From: Paractinoplanes atraurantiacus
Lineage (GTDB): Bacteria > Actinomycetota > Actinomycetes > Mycobacteriales > Micromonosporaceae
DNA length: 64,000 nucleotides
Assembly (NCBI RefSeq): GCF_900215205.1
Contig: NZ_OBDY01000008.1
Span: 124,001-188,000 of the forward strand
Direction of reading: 5' to 3'
Under the pieces are notes generated by a model that saw only the letters and a program-made list of their open reading frames with translations, did not search any database and was not told the origin of the DNA. This document shows, piece by piece, positions 1 to 8,169 of this stretch. Positions within the stretch are counted from its first letter, which is position 1. Each line of letters starts with the position of its first letter. The position numbers and the translations under genes were made by a program.

Positions 1-59
1 TGCTGATGAAGCGCACCAGCACCAGCGCCGCTTCCGCGGTGGCCGTACAGGAGGCCTGA
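1..59 (+). CDS. C-terminal end of an upstream gene (partial)
   Basis: An open frame enters the window and stops with TGA just before the aldehyde dehydrogenase. It gives only about 18 residues, ending SAVAVQEA. This is too short to assign a family. The aldehyde dehydrogenase Shine-Dalgarno (aggagg) lies inside its last codons, so the two genes are probably co-transcribed. The frame is chosen only because its stop sits next to the following start. Confidence 0.35.
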   Translation, partial: LMKRTSTSAASAVAVQEA

Positions 60-64
60 TTTCC

Positions 65-1534
65 ATGACTGACTGGCACGCTCTCGCCCGTACCGTCGAA
101 CCTCGCTCCGATGCCTTCATCGACGGCAAGGCGGTGCCGGCGGCCGACGGGCGCCGGATCCCCTCGATCAACCCGGCCACCGGTGCGGTGCTGGCCTCGG
201 TGGCCGCGTGCGGCGAAGAGGACGTGGATCGGGCCGTGGCGGCGGCGCGGCGTGCGTTCCCTGGGTGGGCGGCCACTTCTCCCGGCGAGCGGAAGACGGT
301 CCTGTTGCGGCTGGCCGAGCTGATCCGGGAGAACGCGGACGAGTTGGCCCTGCTGGACAGCCTCGACGCGGGCAAGCTGATCAGCGACACCTCGACGATC
401 GACGTGCCCGGGTCGGCGGCGATTCTCCAGTGGTACGCCGAGACGATCGACAAGGCGTACGGGGAGATCGCGCCGACCGGGCGGGGCGACCTGGCCCTGG
501 TGTCGCGGGAGCCACTGGGTGTGGTGGCGGCGGTGGTGCCCTGGAACTACCCGCTCGAGATGGCGATCTGGAAGGTGGCGCCGGCCCTGGCCGCGGGCAA
601 CTCGGTGGTGCTGAAGCCGGCCGAGGAGTCGCCGCTGTCGGTGCTGCGTCTCGCCGAGCTCGCGATCGAGGCGGGGCTGCCGGAGGGTGTGCTCAACGTC
701 GTGCCGGGGCTCGGGCCGGAGGCCGGCCGGGCGCTCGGGCTGCACCCGGACGTGGACGCGGTGACCTTCACCGGGTCGACGCCGGTGGGGAAGATGTTTC
801 TTCAGTACGCCGGTCAGTCGAACATGAAGCAGGTCTGGCTCGAGTGCGGCGGCAAGAGCGCGAACGTGGTCTTCGCCGACGCTGTGGATTTGGACGCGGT
901 GGCGGCCGGGGTCTGCTTCGGCATCTTCACCAACGCCGGGCAGGTGTGCTCGGCGAACTCGCGGTTGCTGGTTCAGCGTCCAGTGCTCGATCAACTCCTG
1001 TCTCTGGTGTCCGAAAAGGCCCGACAAATCAGACAGGGCGATCCGCTCTCCGAAACGACCACGATGGGGCCGCTGGTCAGCGACGCCCAGGCGGCGCGGG
1101 TTCTGTCGTACGTCGAGATCGGGCACGCGGAAGGACGGGCGACCCTGCCGGGTGGCCCCCGCGAAGAGGCGCCCACGAAGGCGTACGTCAATCCCTCGAT
1201 CTTCGAAGTCGGCCCGGAGAGCCGGCTCTGGAGGGAAGAGGTCTTCGGGCCGGTGCTCGCGGTCCAGGCCTTCGACAGCGAGGACGAGGCGGTGGCGATG
1301 GCCAACGACTCGATCTACGGGCTGGCCGCCTCGGTGTGGTCGGACAGCCTCTCGCGGGCCCACCGCGTCGCCGGGCGGCTGCGGGCGGGCACGGTCTCGG
1401 TGAACACGGTCGACGCGCTCGACGTCACGACGCCGTTCGGCGGCTTCGGGCAGAGCGGCTTCGGGCGTGACCTGTCGCTCCACGCGCTGGACAAGTTCAC
1501 GGCGCTCAAGACCACGTGGGTGAACTACCGATGA
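65..1534 (+). CDS. NAD(P)+-dependent aldehyde dehydrogenase (betaine-aldehyde dehydrogenase-like)
   Basis: This 489-residue protein has the full length of the soluble aldehyde dehydrogenase family, which oxidises aldehydes to acids with NAD(P)+. The N-terminal Rossmann part shows PWNYPLEMAIWK and FTGSTPVG. The catalytic general base lies in LECGGKSANVVF, and the nucleophilic cysteine in FTNAGQVCSA. The C-terminal PFGGFGQSGFGRD is typical of the BetB/PuuC branch. The ATG has an aggagg about 7 bases upstream. Its stop overlaps the start of a GMC oxidoreductase (ATGA), a pairing seen for choline-to-betaine oxidation (BetB/BetA). Choline as the substrate is inference, and amino-aldehydes or sugar aldehydes are equally possible. 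Confidence 0.93.
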   Translation: MTDWHALARTVEPRSDAFIDGKAVPAADGRRIPSINPATGAVLASVAACGEEDVDRAVAAARRAFPGWAATSPGERKTVLLRLAELIRENADELALLDSLDAGKLISDTSTIDVPGSAAILQWYAETIDKAYGEIAPTGRGDLALVSREPLGVVAAVVPWNYPLEMAIWKVAPALAAGNSVVLKPAEESPLSVLRLAELAIEAGLPEGVLNVVPGLGPEAGRALGLHPDVDAVTFTGSTPVGKMFLQYAGQSNMKQVWLECGGKSANVVFADAVDLDAVAAGVCFGIFTNAGQVCSANSRLLVQRPVLDQLLSLVSEKARQIRQGDPLSETTTMGPLVSDAQAARVLSYVEIGHAEGRATLPGGPREEAPTKAYVNPSIFEVGPESRLWREEVFGPVLAVQAFDSEDEAVAMANDSIYGLAASVWSDSLSRAHRVAGRLRAGTVSVNTVDALDVTTPFGGFGQSGFGRDLSLHALDKFTALKTTWVNYR

Positions 1535-3006
1535 GCGACTACCTGATCGTCGGCGGCGGCACGGCCGGGTCGCTGCTGGCCGCGCGGCTGTCCGAGGACC
1601 CGTCGGTCAGCGTCACGCTGCTCGAGTGGGGGCCGTCGGACCAGGACGAGCCGCGGGCCCGCTCGATCCGGCGCTGGGCCGAGATGCTCGAGGGCGTGTA
1701 CGACATGGACTACCGCAGCGTTCCGCAGGCGCGCGGCAACAGCGACATCCGGCAGGCCCGGATGCGGATCCTCGGCGGCTGCTCGACGGCCAACACGATG
1801 ATCACGTGGCGGCCGCTCGCCTCGGACCTGCGGGAGTGGGTCTCGCTGGGCGCGGCCGGGTGGGATCCGGCGGTGGTGCTGCCGTACTACGACAAGTTGC
1901 AGATCCCGATCTCGCCGGTGGCGCCGGCTGATCAGAACGCGTATGTGGCCGACGTTGTTGCCGCCGCCGCCAAGGCGCTGGATGTGCCGGTGCAGGAGCA
2001 GTGGAACGACGGGCGGCTCGACGCGCGGGCCGAGGGGGTCGGGTTCTTCGAGGTCGGCTATGACCCTGCCACCAACGTGCGGGGTTCCACGTCGATTCAC
2101 TATTTGCACGACGCGCTTTCCCGCCCGAATCTGACGGTACACACGGGGGTGCGGGCGCTTCGCGTGCTTTTGGACGATGGCCGCGCGACCGGGGTGCACA
2201 CCTCTGCCGGGACATTTCGGGCATCGCGCGAGGTGATCCTCTGTGCTGGGGCGATCGACTCGGCGCGGCTGCTCCAGCTGTCGGGCATCGGGCCGCGGGC
2301 GGTGCTGGAGGCGGCCGGCGTGCCGGTCGTGGCCGACCTGCCGGTGGGCGAGAACCTGATGGACCACGCCGAAGGCCTGATCCTGTGGAAGTCGGTTTCG
2401 TCGCCGCCGGCCGAGTGTGCGAGCGGCTGGGACGCCGGCGGCATGTTCAGCGTCGACGGTGACCCGGCCCGGCCCGACGTGCTGATGCACTTCCCGGTCG
2501 AGCCGTGGGCCGTGCACGCGGCTACCTACGGGGTGGACCTGCCCGACAACATGGTGCAGATCGCCCCGAACGTGGCCCGCCCACTCAGCCGCGGCACCGT
2601 CCGCATCACCTCGGCCGACCCCTCGGACCCGCCGGAGATCGACTACGGCTACTTCACCGACCCCGACGGCCACGACGAGCGCATCCTGATCGCCGGCATC
2701 CGCGCGGCCCGCCGCATCGCCGAGCAGGAGCCGTTCCGCTCGTGGCTGGTCCGCGAGGTCTTCCCCGGCCCGTCGCTGGTCAGCGACGAGGACCTGTCCG
2801 AGGCCCTGCGGGCCACCCATCAGACCGTCTACCACGTCTCCGGCACGTGCCGCATGGGCGCGGTCCTCGACGGCGACCTGCGCGTCCTCGGCATCGACGG
2901 CCTGCGCGTGGTCGACGCCTCGGTCTTCCCCACGATCCCGGCGGTCAACCCGGTCGGCACGGTCATGGTCGTCGCCGAGCGGGCCGCCGACCTCATCCGC
3001 GGGTGA
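1531..3006 (+). CDS. GMC-family FAD-dependent oxidoreductase (choline dehydrogenase-like)
   Basis: This 491-residue flavoprotein belongs to the glucose-methanol-choline family, which oxidises alcohols to aldehydes. The N-terminal FAD-binding dinucleotide fold is DYLIVGGGTAGSLLAARL. GMC signature 2 appears as GAIDSARLLQLSGIGP. The C-terminal catalytic segment has YHVSGTCRMG (His) and VNPVGTVMVVAERAADLI. The ATG at 1531 forms an ATGA overlap with the aldehyde dehydrogenase stop; an in-frame GTG 15 bases earlier is less likely. The product aldehyde would feed the preceding dehydrogenase, so the pair probably runs a two-step alcohol-to-acid oxidation. The exact alcohol cannot be read from sequence. 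Confidence 0.92.
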   Translation: MSDYLIVGGGTAGSLLAARLSEDPSVSVTLLEWGPSDQDEPRARSIRRWAEMLEGVYDMDYRSVPQARGNSDIRQARMRILGGCSTANTMITWRPLASDLREWVSLGAAGWDPAVVLPYYDKLQIPISPVAPADQNAYVADVVAAAAKALDVPVQEQWNDGRLDARAEGVGFFEVGYDPATNVRGSTSIHYLHDALSRPNLTVHTGVRALRVLLDDGRATGVHTSAGTFRASREVILCAGAIDSARLLQLSGIGPRAVLEAAGVPVVADLPVGENLMDHAEGLILWKSVSSPPAECASGWDAGGMFSVDGDPARPDVLMHFPVEPWAVHAATYGVDLPDNMVQIAPNVARPLSRGTVRITSADPSDPPEIDYGYFTDPDGHDERILIAGIRAARRIAEQEPFRSWLVREVFPGPSLVSDEDLSEALRATHQTVYHVSGTCRMGAVLDGDLRVLGIDGLRVVDASVFPTIPAVNPVGTVMVVAERAADLIRG

Positions 3007-3419
3007 GACCGGCGGGCCGTCTCGGCGCCGGGCTCAGCATGCTCGGCCTCTTGACCCACATTCCGATGGCGTACGCCGGTGTACGCACCGACAACCTGAC
3101 CCTGCTGGGCGTCGTCCTCGCCATGACGGCTGGCTGCGTGCCGTGCGCCCTGCACTTGTGGCGCGGCCCGAGCCGGGCGACGTGGTGCCTGACGGCGGCG
3201 ATGACCGCCGCCATGCTGGCCCTGCACGGCTCCCTCATGTCGGTCGCCGGTCATCACCACGGCACCGGCGCGACGGCGTACTCCATGATCCCGGCTTTGG
3301 CGTTGTTGTTGCTCTCCGTCACTTGCACCATCATGCTCATGACCGGTTCCGTGCGTCAGGAGCGTCGATGCGCCGTCAGATCGAAGTGGCCCTCGTGGCA
3401 GTGGTCGCCGCCCTGGTAG
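3003..3419 (+). CDS. small integral membrane protein, unknown function
   Basis: A GTG start overlaps the GMC stop (GTGA), giving a 138-residue protein. Four hydrophobic stretches are visible: LSMLGLLTHIPMAYAG, LTLLGVVLAMTAGCVP, LTAAMTAAMLALHGSLM and MIPALALLLLSVTCTIML. These suggest a four-helix membrane protein. There is a histidine-rich turn (AGHHHG) between helices 3 and 4. Its 3' end overlaps the next gene by 52 bases in another frame, so the last residues (rich in W, R, K) may be read-through of the overlap. I recognise no family. The stop-start coupling suggests co-expression with the oxidoreductases, but the functional link is unknown. Confidence 0.6.
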   Translation: MRPAGRLGAGLSMLGLLTHIPMAYAGVRTDNLTLLGVVLAMTAGCVPCALHLWRGPSRATWCLTAAMTAAMLALHGSLMSVAGHHHGTGATAYSMIPALALLLLSVTCTIMLMTGSVRQERRCAVRSKWPSWQWSPPW

Positions 3420-3826
3420 GCGCGGCGGCCTACCACGCCGTCGACACGTGGCCGCGCGCTGCCGAAACCCCACAGCCCCAGACCATCAGCATTCCGGCGG
3501 CCACCTTCCGCATCAGCGCGGAGGCGATCCGGATCGACGTCAACCCTCTGCCGCTCACCTTCGAGGTCACCGGCACCGGGCCGATCGACGTCACCTACTC
3601 CCCGGACGCGACCGGCCGGACCACCCACGCCCGGGTGAAGGCGCCGTGGAAGGTGACCGTGCAGGCGCCGCCGTACATCCCGGCCAACGCCGTCACGCTG
3701 ACGGCCCGAACCACCAGCGCTCAGGACGACGCCGTCGTGACCTGCCGCATCGTCACCACCGAGTTCGGCGGCACGGCCCTCGGCGACGACACCGCTTCCG
3801 GTCCGCACGCCGTGGCCAACTGCTGA
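3368..3826 (+). CDS. MmpS-like membrane-anchored beta-sandwich protein
   Basis: This is a 152-residue protein with one N-terminal membrane helix (VALVAVVAALVGAAAYHAV), followed by an extracytoplasmic domain. The domain pattern LTFEVTGTGPIDVTYSPD, then PWKVTVQ, VTLTARTTS and VTCRIVTTE matches the MmpS accessory-protein fold of actinobacteria. There, such proteins partner MmpL/RND transporters or occur alone as small secreted proteins. No MmpL gene lies nearby. The ATG follows caggagcg, and the start lies inside the end of the previous membrane gene. Family assignment rests on pattern only, so the role remains open. Confidence 0.65.
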   Translation: MRRQIEVALVAVVAALVGAAAYHAVDTWPRAAETPQPQTISIPAATFRISAEAIRIDVNPLPLTFEVTGTGPIDVTYSPDATGRTTHARVKAPWKVTVQAPPYIPANAVTLTARTTSAQDDAVVTCRIVTTEFGGTALGDDTASGPHAVANC

Positions 3827-3827
3827 C

Positions 3828-4256
3828 ATGGTGAACTGGGTGGACGGGGCGATCGACAACCCCCGGCCGGCGCCGGACGCGGCGGTGCGCCAGGCGGAGG
3901 ACGAGCTGGAGGTCGGCCTGCCCGCGGAGTTCCTGGCCGTCGCGCAGACCCATCAGGGCGCCACTCCGGTCCCCGCCGGAATCGACCTGCCCAACGGCTT
4001 CGGCACCGCGGTCGACCATCTGCTGCATTTCGAGGACACCCCGTTCGTCAGCAACATCGTCGCGGCCATCTTCCCCCTGCTCGACGTGCTGGACGAGGGC
4101 ATCATCCCGTTCGCCGCCGACGCGGGCGGCGACTTCTTCTGCTTCGACTACCGCACAGACCCCGGCCACCCCTCGGTCGTCTTCTGGAGCGTGGACTGGG
4201 GAGTCGTGCCGCTGGCACCGAACTTCACCGCTTTCCTGAACATGCTGCGCCCCTAG
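3828..4256 (+). CDS. SMI1/KNR4 (SUKH) family protein
   Basis: This 142-residue acidic protein has the SUKH pattern. An N-terminal helix (AVRQAEDELEVGLPAEF) precedes the strand segment around FDY in GGDFFCFDY. The signature FAADAGGDFFCFDYRTD near residues 95-110 is characteristic. SUKH proteins often act as immunity proteins against secreted or contact-delivered nucleases, or as orphan cytosolic binding proteins. The ATG starts one base after the preceding stop, so it is probably the last gene of the 65-4256 operon. No toxin gene is adjacent, so an immunity role is only a family-based possibility. Confidence 0.75.
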   Translation: MVNWVDGAIDNPRPAPDAAVRQAEDELEVGLPAEFLAVAQTHQGATPVPAGIDLPNGFGTAVDHLLHFEDTPFVSNIVAAIFPLLDVLDEGIIPFAADAGGDFFCFDYRTDPGHPSVVFWSVDWGVVPLAPNFTAFLNMLRP

Positions 4257-4594
4257 AGACGGCGGCGGCACCGGTACCCGGCCATCACGAGGAATCCGCC
4301 AACCCGACCACAGCGGAGCCCGAGTCGCCGCGCCGGAGCACTCCGACAGCGATTGCTCCGAATCATTCGTTCAAGGGACGCGAAGTTCCCCAAACCCGCC
4401 CTCGCCGTCGTGGATCTGCGCGTGGTGGTGTGCTGTGCCCTGTGCGCCGTCACCTGTGCTGCGTGCTGGGCATGCGATGTGAATCAGGGAATCGAACCCC
4501 CGCGCCTGCCCCCGGCGCGCCAGGAGTGAACCGGATTGCCCGCCGGCTCTCGGGTTTGCGCACGCCTCCACGCCGGCTACCTGCTTCGCGCCGG
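4257..4594. other. intergenic region with a T-arm-like motif, no gene seen
   Basis: I see no convincing coding region in this 338-base gap between two convergent genes. On the minus strand near 4484-4502 there is a sequence like a tRNA T-arm (GGGGGTTCGATTCCC). No matching acceptor stem, anticodon arm or CCA end can be folded around it, so no tRNA is called. The flanks carry GC-rich inverted repeats (CCGGCG...CGCCGG) at about 4513-4545. Confidence 0.5.
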
Positions 4595-5059
4595 TTAGTC
4601 GAGCAGATCGACCTCCCAGTTGATCCGCTGAATCAGGGTGTCGACCTCACGAACCTGCCGCGCAAGATCGTCGGCCTGGCGTCGTAGCTCAGCGACCGGC
4701 AGCGCCGGCATCATCTTCAGCTCCGACCGCAGCTGCCGGTATCCGCGCTGGCCCTCACCGGCCGCGGCGTCAGCTGCCGCAGTGATGATGCTGTGCCGCA
4801 GCCTCAGAACGTCTCGCCGGGCGAGCGCGTCCGTCAATGTGCCGCCCTCGACCAGCGCGGCGGCATTCGTGCGATTGATTCGCCTGATCAGGGACTCAAG
4901 CTCATCGAGCACCACGCCCGCTTCCGTGAGCAGGGACGCCGCGTCCTCCGCCGGGTTCTCGCCCTCCTGGAAACGCGCGCTGCCCGTGATGCGAGAGCGG
5001 AGCTGTTCGGCACGGCGCGACGCATCCGCGCGCAGCGCGAGAGCTTCGGCAAGTTTCAT
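4595..5059 (-). CDS. DIP1984-family helical protein
   Basis: This 154-residue, almost entirely helical protein matches the DIP1984 family, named after a Corynebacterium diphtheriae protein. It begins MKLAEALALRADASRR, continues with LESLIRRINRTNAAAL and RDVLRLRHSIITAAADAA, and ends VDTLIQRINWEVDLLD, the usual C-terminus of the family. The frame is open further upstream, but the family begins at this ATG, so I reject the long N-terminal extension to 5323. Heptad-like spacing suggests coiled-coil assembly. The molecular function of the family is not established. No clear Shine-Dalgarno precedes it. The gene stands alone in a gene-poor stretch. Confidence 0.8.
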   Translation of the reverse strand: MKLAEALALRADASRRAEQLRSRITGSARFQEGENPAEDAASLLTEAGVVLDELESLIRRINRTNAAALVEGGTLTDALARRDVLRLRHSIITAAADAAAGEGQRGYRQLRSELKMMPALPVAELRRQADDLARQVREVDTLIQRINWEVDLLD

Positions 5060-6438
5060 GGGATCAGCATGGCCATCCAAGGTCAGAGTCGCCTCCGATT
5101 TACGCGGGCTGGAGGCCGCGGCACGGCGGATCGCCGAAAGTGGCGAACGGTCTGCGGCTAGATGAGGATGCCACTCAAAGGCCTCGCCCTCCGGTCGCTG
5201 CATGGGATATCTTCCGCCCGCGCGCCGGGCAAAGGCACATGGGAAGGGCGCGTCACGTTCAGTCGTGTTGCCGCGAGGCATGAGCCGGTTCGAGTCCGGT
5301 AGCCCGAGCGCGGACAGCGGCATGAGAATTCAGGCCTGTTTGATGGTCCGCGCGAATGTGGCACGTTTTCTCTCTTACCGCTCCGGCTGGGCTCGCGGGA
5401 GAATAACTCATGCGCCAGATACGGGGTCAGATTCAGTTGCTCAGCCAGACGCAAATATCTCAATGGCGCGATCCCACCCGGCGCCGTAACTACTCCGCCG
5501 GCGAAGAAGAATTCCGCCGCGATCACCACGAGCGCCGACAATACGGATTGATACAACGGCACACCCGAAAATGGCGCAGCCTGCACGGCGACACCCCGAT
5601 GCCACCCCTGGCCCCGCCTCGCCCCTACAGGCCACGTCAGCGCCGCTCGCCGGCCCCGCACTGCCCGGCCGCCGTCAGCCCGGTCGCCGTCAGTCCGATC
5701 GACTCCGCCACCCCAATCCCGGTCGGCCCTGATCCGGCCGGCACACGCCCGGGCGGCGCAGGCCCGGCCAGCACAAGCCCGGTCGGCCCTGATCCGGCCA
5801 GCACGGGCCCGGCCGGCACGGGCTCGGGCGGCGCAGGCTCGGGCGGCCCAGCGGGTCCGGACGTGCCCGCCGATGACCGCCAAAACCCCGGCGCAACAGC
5901 CAAGGCCACCCCCCACCGAAACGCCGGCGCCACCGGCCACCGGCCCCACCGCCAGCACACTCAACGAGCCGGCATCCGAATCATGCGGGCGGACCTCAAC
6001 CACACACCCGCCGGCACCCCACGCCATGCCACACACTCATCCCCGCCGGGACATGACAACCCGATCCAGTCACCCCAACCGCAACCACCGGGCGAAACGC
6101 AAACAGGTTTCCGCTCTCCTGTCGCGACCATTCCCACGACGCAACGGAAAGTATTCCGCGACGGAGTCAACCCACCCGCGGAAGACAGCCAAAAGAAACG
6201 GACTGACGCGAATGCCGAATCCACGGGTCCACCTGACCGTGTGGCGCCGTTCCGGACTGATAACAGCAATCATCTCGGCGTGATCGGACGCACTCAACTC
6301 GGCTAGATCCGCGCGCTCACCCTCGAAGCCGTGGGTCGAAGTCGGGTCGTTGACCTACGTGACTCGGGTGGGGCCGCTGGCGTGGTGGCCCAAGCCGCCG
6401 CTCCGACGCGGTGCCATCGGGGCTTCGGCGCGGCTTTA
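5060..6438. other. gene-poor 1.4 kb region, no confident gene
   Basis: Several frames are open on both strands, but none gives a recognisable protein. Predicted products are Pro/Arg/Gly-rich and change character abruptly. Base composition varies: about 5330-5560 and 6060-6300 are visibly less GC-rich than neighbouring genes, and 5640-5960 is very GC-rich with a 15-bp repeat array. Near 5286-5302 the plus strand again resembles a tRNA T-arm (GCCGGTTCGAGTCCGGT), without a foldable cloverleaf. The region may be decayed or regulatory DNA. Confidence 0.45.
5721..5855. repeat. 15-bp tandem repeat, nine units
   Basis: Nine contiguous 15-base units can be aligned from 5721 to 5855. Units 1 and 5 are identical (ggtcggccctgatcc). 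Units 2, 4, 6 and 7 follow ggcc(g/a)gcac(n)(n)g(c)(c/t)c, and units 3, 8 and 9 begin gggcggc. Units 5 to 8 partly echo units 1 to 4, suggesting a higher-order duplication. The period is a multiple of three, so any frame would give a five-residue repeat (for example GPDPA-GTRPG-GAGPA). No reading frame through it looks like a real protein. Confidence 0.85.
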
Positions 6439-6456
6439 CACAACTCATCTGTTGTG
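6439..6456. promoter_or_regulatory. candidate ArsR operator (inverted repeat)
   Basis: The sequence cacaac-tcatct-gttgtg is a perfect inverted repeat with 6-base arms and a 6-base spacer. It is centred about 22 bases upstream of the GTG start of the ArsR-family gene. ArsR/SmtB dimers bind such imperfect or perfect palindromes overlapping their own promoters, so autoregulation is likely. The -10/-35 elements are not clear. Confidence 0.6.
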
Positions 6457-6469
6457 CAAGGGTCCTGTT

Positions 6470-6790
6470 GTGGAAGCGACAACCCTGGCCCGGACCTTCG
6501 CGGCCCTGGCCGATCCGACCCGGGTGGCGATCGTGGCTCGGCTGGCCGCCGGCGATGCCACCGTCAAAGAGCTGACCGAGCCGTTCGACCTGACCCAGCA
6601 GGCCGTCTCGCGGCACCTTCGGGTGCTGGCCGACGCCGGGCTCGTCACGCGGCGGCAGCAGGCGCAGGCCCGGCCCGCCAGCCTCGAAGTGGAACGGCTG
6701 ATCGAGGCTTTGACCTGGATCGACGCCCGCCGGGCCGAGTGGGCCGGGCGGCACGACCGCCTGGCGAAGCATTTGCGGGGGCTCAAATGA
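6470..6790 (+). CDS. ArsR/SmtB-family transcriptional regulator
   Basis: This 106-residue winged-helix regulator starts at GTG (VEATTLARTFAALADPTRVA). The helix-turn-helix is VKELTEPFDLTQQAVSRHLR, followed by the wing VLADAGLVTRRQ. No metal-binding cysteine motif of the ELCVCDL type is present. This fits the subgroup paired with AHSA1/SRPBCC genes rather than metal sensors. The open frame upstream (from 6350) is rejected because the family starts here and a palindromic operator lies just upstream. The stop overlaps the next start (ATGA), so the regulator and the fused SRPBCC enzyme are translationally coupled. The ligand is unknown. Confidence 0.9.
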   Translation: MEATTLARTFAALADPTRVAIVARLAAGDATVKELTEPFDLTQQAVSRHLRVLADAGLVTRRQQAQARPASLEVERLIEALTWIDARRAEWAGRHDRLAKHLRGLK

Positions 6791-7755
6791 GGTACGTGCA
6801 CGACGCGCCCGCGGACCTGGTCTTCGCCTGCCTGACCACGCCCGAGCACCTCACCCACTTCTGGGGCCCGGACGGCACCCACACCCCGCTGCCGAACATC
6901 GTGGTCGACCTGCGCCCGGGCGGCGCCTTCGAGACCACGATGGTGAACGACCTCAGCGGCGACACGTACACGATGCGCGCCGTCTATGTCGCTGTCGACC
7001 CGCCGCGGTTCCTGTCGTGGCGCGAGGTCGACTCCGGTGTGCTCACCGAGATCACCTTCACCGACCGGGGCGATGGCACCACCGAGGTCGTGACCATCCA
7101 GCAGGGCCTGCCCCCGCACATGCTGACTCCGGAGGCGCGGAGCGGATGGCGCAGCGCTCTCGACCGCGCCGCGGCCCACGTCGCCGTCCAGGCGCTCGTC
7201 GGTGCACAGTTCCGGGCGCTCGCCGAGGCGCTGGCCGGGCAGCCGGCGTCCGCACCCTCCCTTTGCGAGGGCTGGGAGGTGCGGCATGTGGTCGCGCACA
7301 TGACGATGGCGGCCCGCTACGACGGGCCCGCGTTCATGGCCGAGCTGGCCTCGGTGGGCTACGACTTCGACGCCCTGTCGGAGAAAGTGGCCCGCCGCGA
7401 CGGTGACCTCCCGTTCGAGTCGCTGCTGGCCGACCTGCGCAGCGACACCATGGCCCGATGGGCGCCGCCCGGCGGCGGAGCCCTGGGCGCCCTCAGCCAC
7501 GTGGTCATCCACGGCCTCGACATCACGGCCGCCCTAGGTCTGCCGCGCGCGGCGAGCGACGAGGCGACCCGCCTCGTGCTCGACGGGCTGGCCCGTGGGA
7601 AGCAGTTCGGCGTCGACACGACAGGTCAGCGGCTGAGGGCCACCGACCTGGACTGGGAGTACGGGGACGGTGTGCTGGTGGAGGCGCCTGCCGCCGACCA
7701 CGTGCTCACCCTGGCCGGCCGGCGCCTTCGTCTCACCGATAACCCACGTAGATGA
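6787..7755 (+). CDS. AHSA1/SRPBCC domain fused to maleylpyruvate isomerase-like (DinB-fold) domain
   Basis: This is one 322-residue open frame with two family units. Residues 1-135 are an AHSA1-type SRPBCC ligand-binding domain (HDAPADLVFACLTTPEHL, FLSWREVDSGVLTEITF, ending GWRSALDRAAAHV). Residues about 138-322 look like a mycothiol-dependent maleylpyruvate isomerase/TIGR03083 protein (VGAQFRALAEALAGQ, LCEGWEVRHVVAHM, HVVIHGLDITAALGLP). In that superfamily, histidines such as HVVAHM bind metal and mycothiol. The two are more usually separate genes, and here the junction is in frame without a stop. It overlaps the ArsR stop, and its 3' end overlaps a convergent gene by 23 bases. The substrate is unknown. 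Confidence 0.85.
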   Translation: MRYVHDAPADLVFACLTTPEHLTHFWGPDGTHTPLPNIVVDLRPGGAFETTMVNDLSGDTYTMRAVYVAVDPPRFLSWREVDSGVLTEITFTDRGDGTTEVVTIQQGLPPHMLTPEARSGWRSALDRAAAHVAVQALVGAQFRALAEALAGQPASAPSLCEGWEVRHVVAHMTMAARYDGPAFMAELASVGYDFDALSEKVARRDGDLPFESLLADLRSDTMARWAPPGGGALGALSHVVIHGLDITAALGLPRAASDEATRLVLDGLARGKQFGVDTTGQRLRATDLDWEYGDGVLVEAPAADHVLTLAGRRLRLTDNPRR

Positions 7756-8134
7756 CGAGCTGATCCTCGCGAGGCTCGGCTCCGACCTGGACGAAGCCGG
7801 GGTCGAAGAGCTTCGGCCCTAGAGTCTTCTCGCTCTCCAGGCCCATCGTGCGGGCCAGATCCTCCGGCGACTGCCCGGGCGGCGGTGTCACCGTGAGCCG
7901 CCACCAGCAGCCGCCGGAACCGCACGCCTCGCTCTGGTCGACGACGGCGGCGCCGGCCGGCACCGCGGGGATCCGCGATTTCGGCGGCAGCGATCCCTCA
8001 CCGCCCAGCAGCAGCAACGCCGTGAACCACAAACCCCAGATCATGGCGAGTACGACCACGACCGCACCCACGGCGATGAGGGCACGCCTCGTGGTGATGG
8101 CGCGGGCGCGTGCGGGGGCGGCGTGGGGAGTCAC
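7733..8134 (-). CDS. single-pass membrane protein, hypothetical
   Basis: This 133-residue protein has a short basic N-terminus (RARAITTRR), one membrane helix (ALIAVGAVVVVLAMIWGLWF) and an extracytoplasmic domain. The domain has two cysteines close together (EACGSGGCWW) and ends QLVIYVGYR. The GTG at 8134 is preferred; a longer start at 8206 would run into the palindromic promoter of the divergent gene. No family is recognised. The C-terminal domain resembles short beta-rich sensor or lipid-side domains only in general character. Confidence 0.65.
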   Translation of the reverse strand: MTPHAAPARARAITTRRALIAVGAVVVVLAMIWGLWFTALLLLGGEGSLPPKSRIPAVPAGAAVVDQSEACGSGGCWWRLTVTPPPGQSPEDLARTMGLESEKTLGPKLFDPGFVQVGAEPREDQLVIYVGYR

Positions 8135-8169
8135 CGCGGCAGCGTAGCCGGGCCGGGCCAGCGACAGAG

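Noticed and set aside
4470..4560. Possible tRNA on the minus strand
   Set aside because: Only a T-arm-like part is visible; acceptor pairing, a 7-base anticodon loop with paired stem and a CCA end are missing.
5721..5855. Possible CRISPR array
   Set aside because: Units are contiguous 15-mers without unique spacers and without any cas gene nearby.
5410..6306. Plus-strand frame of 298 codons, and an opposing 292-codon frame, in the gene-poor region
   Set aside because: Low-complexity Pro/Arg/Gly sequence dominated by the 15-bp repeat, no ribosome site or family signature, and both strands equally open.
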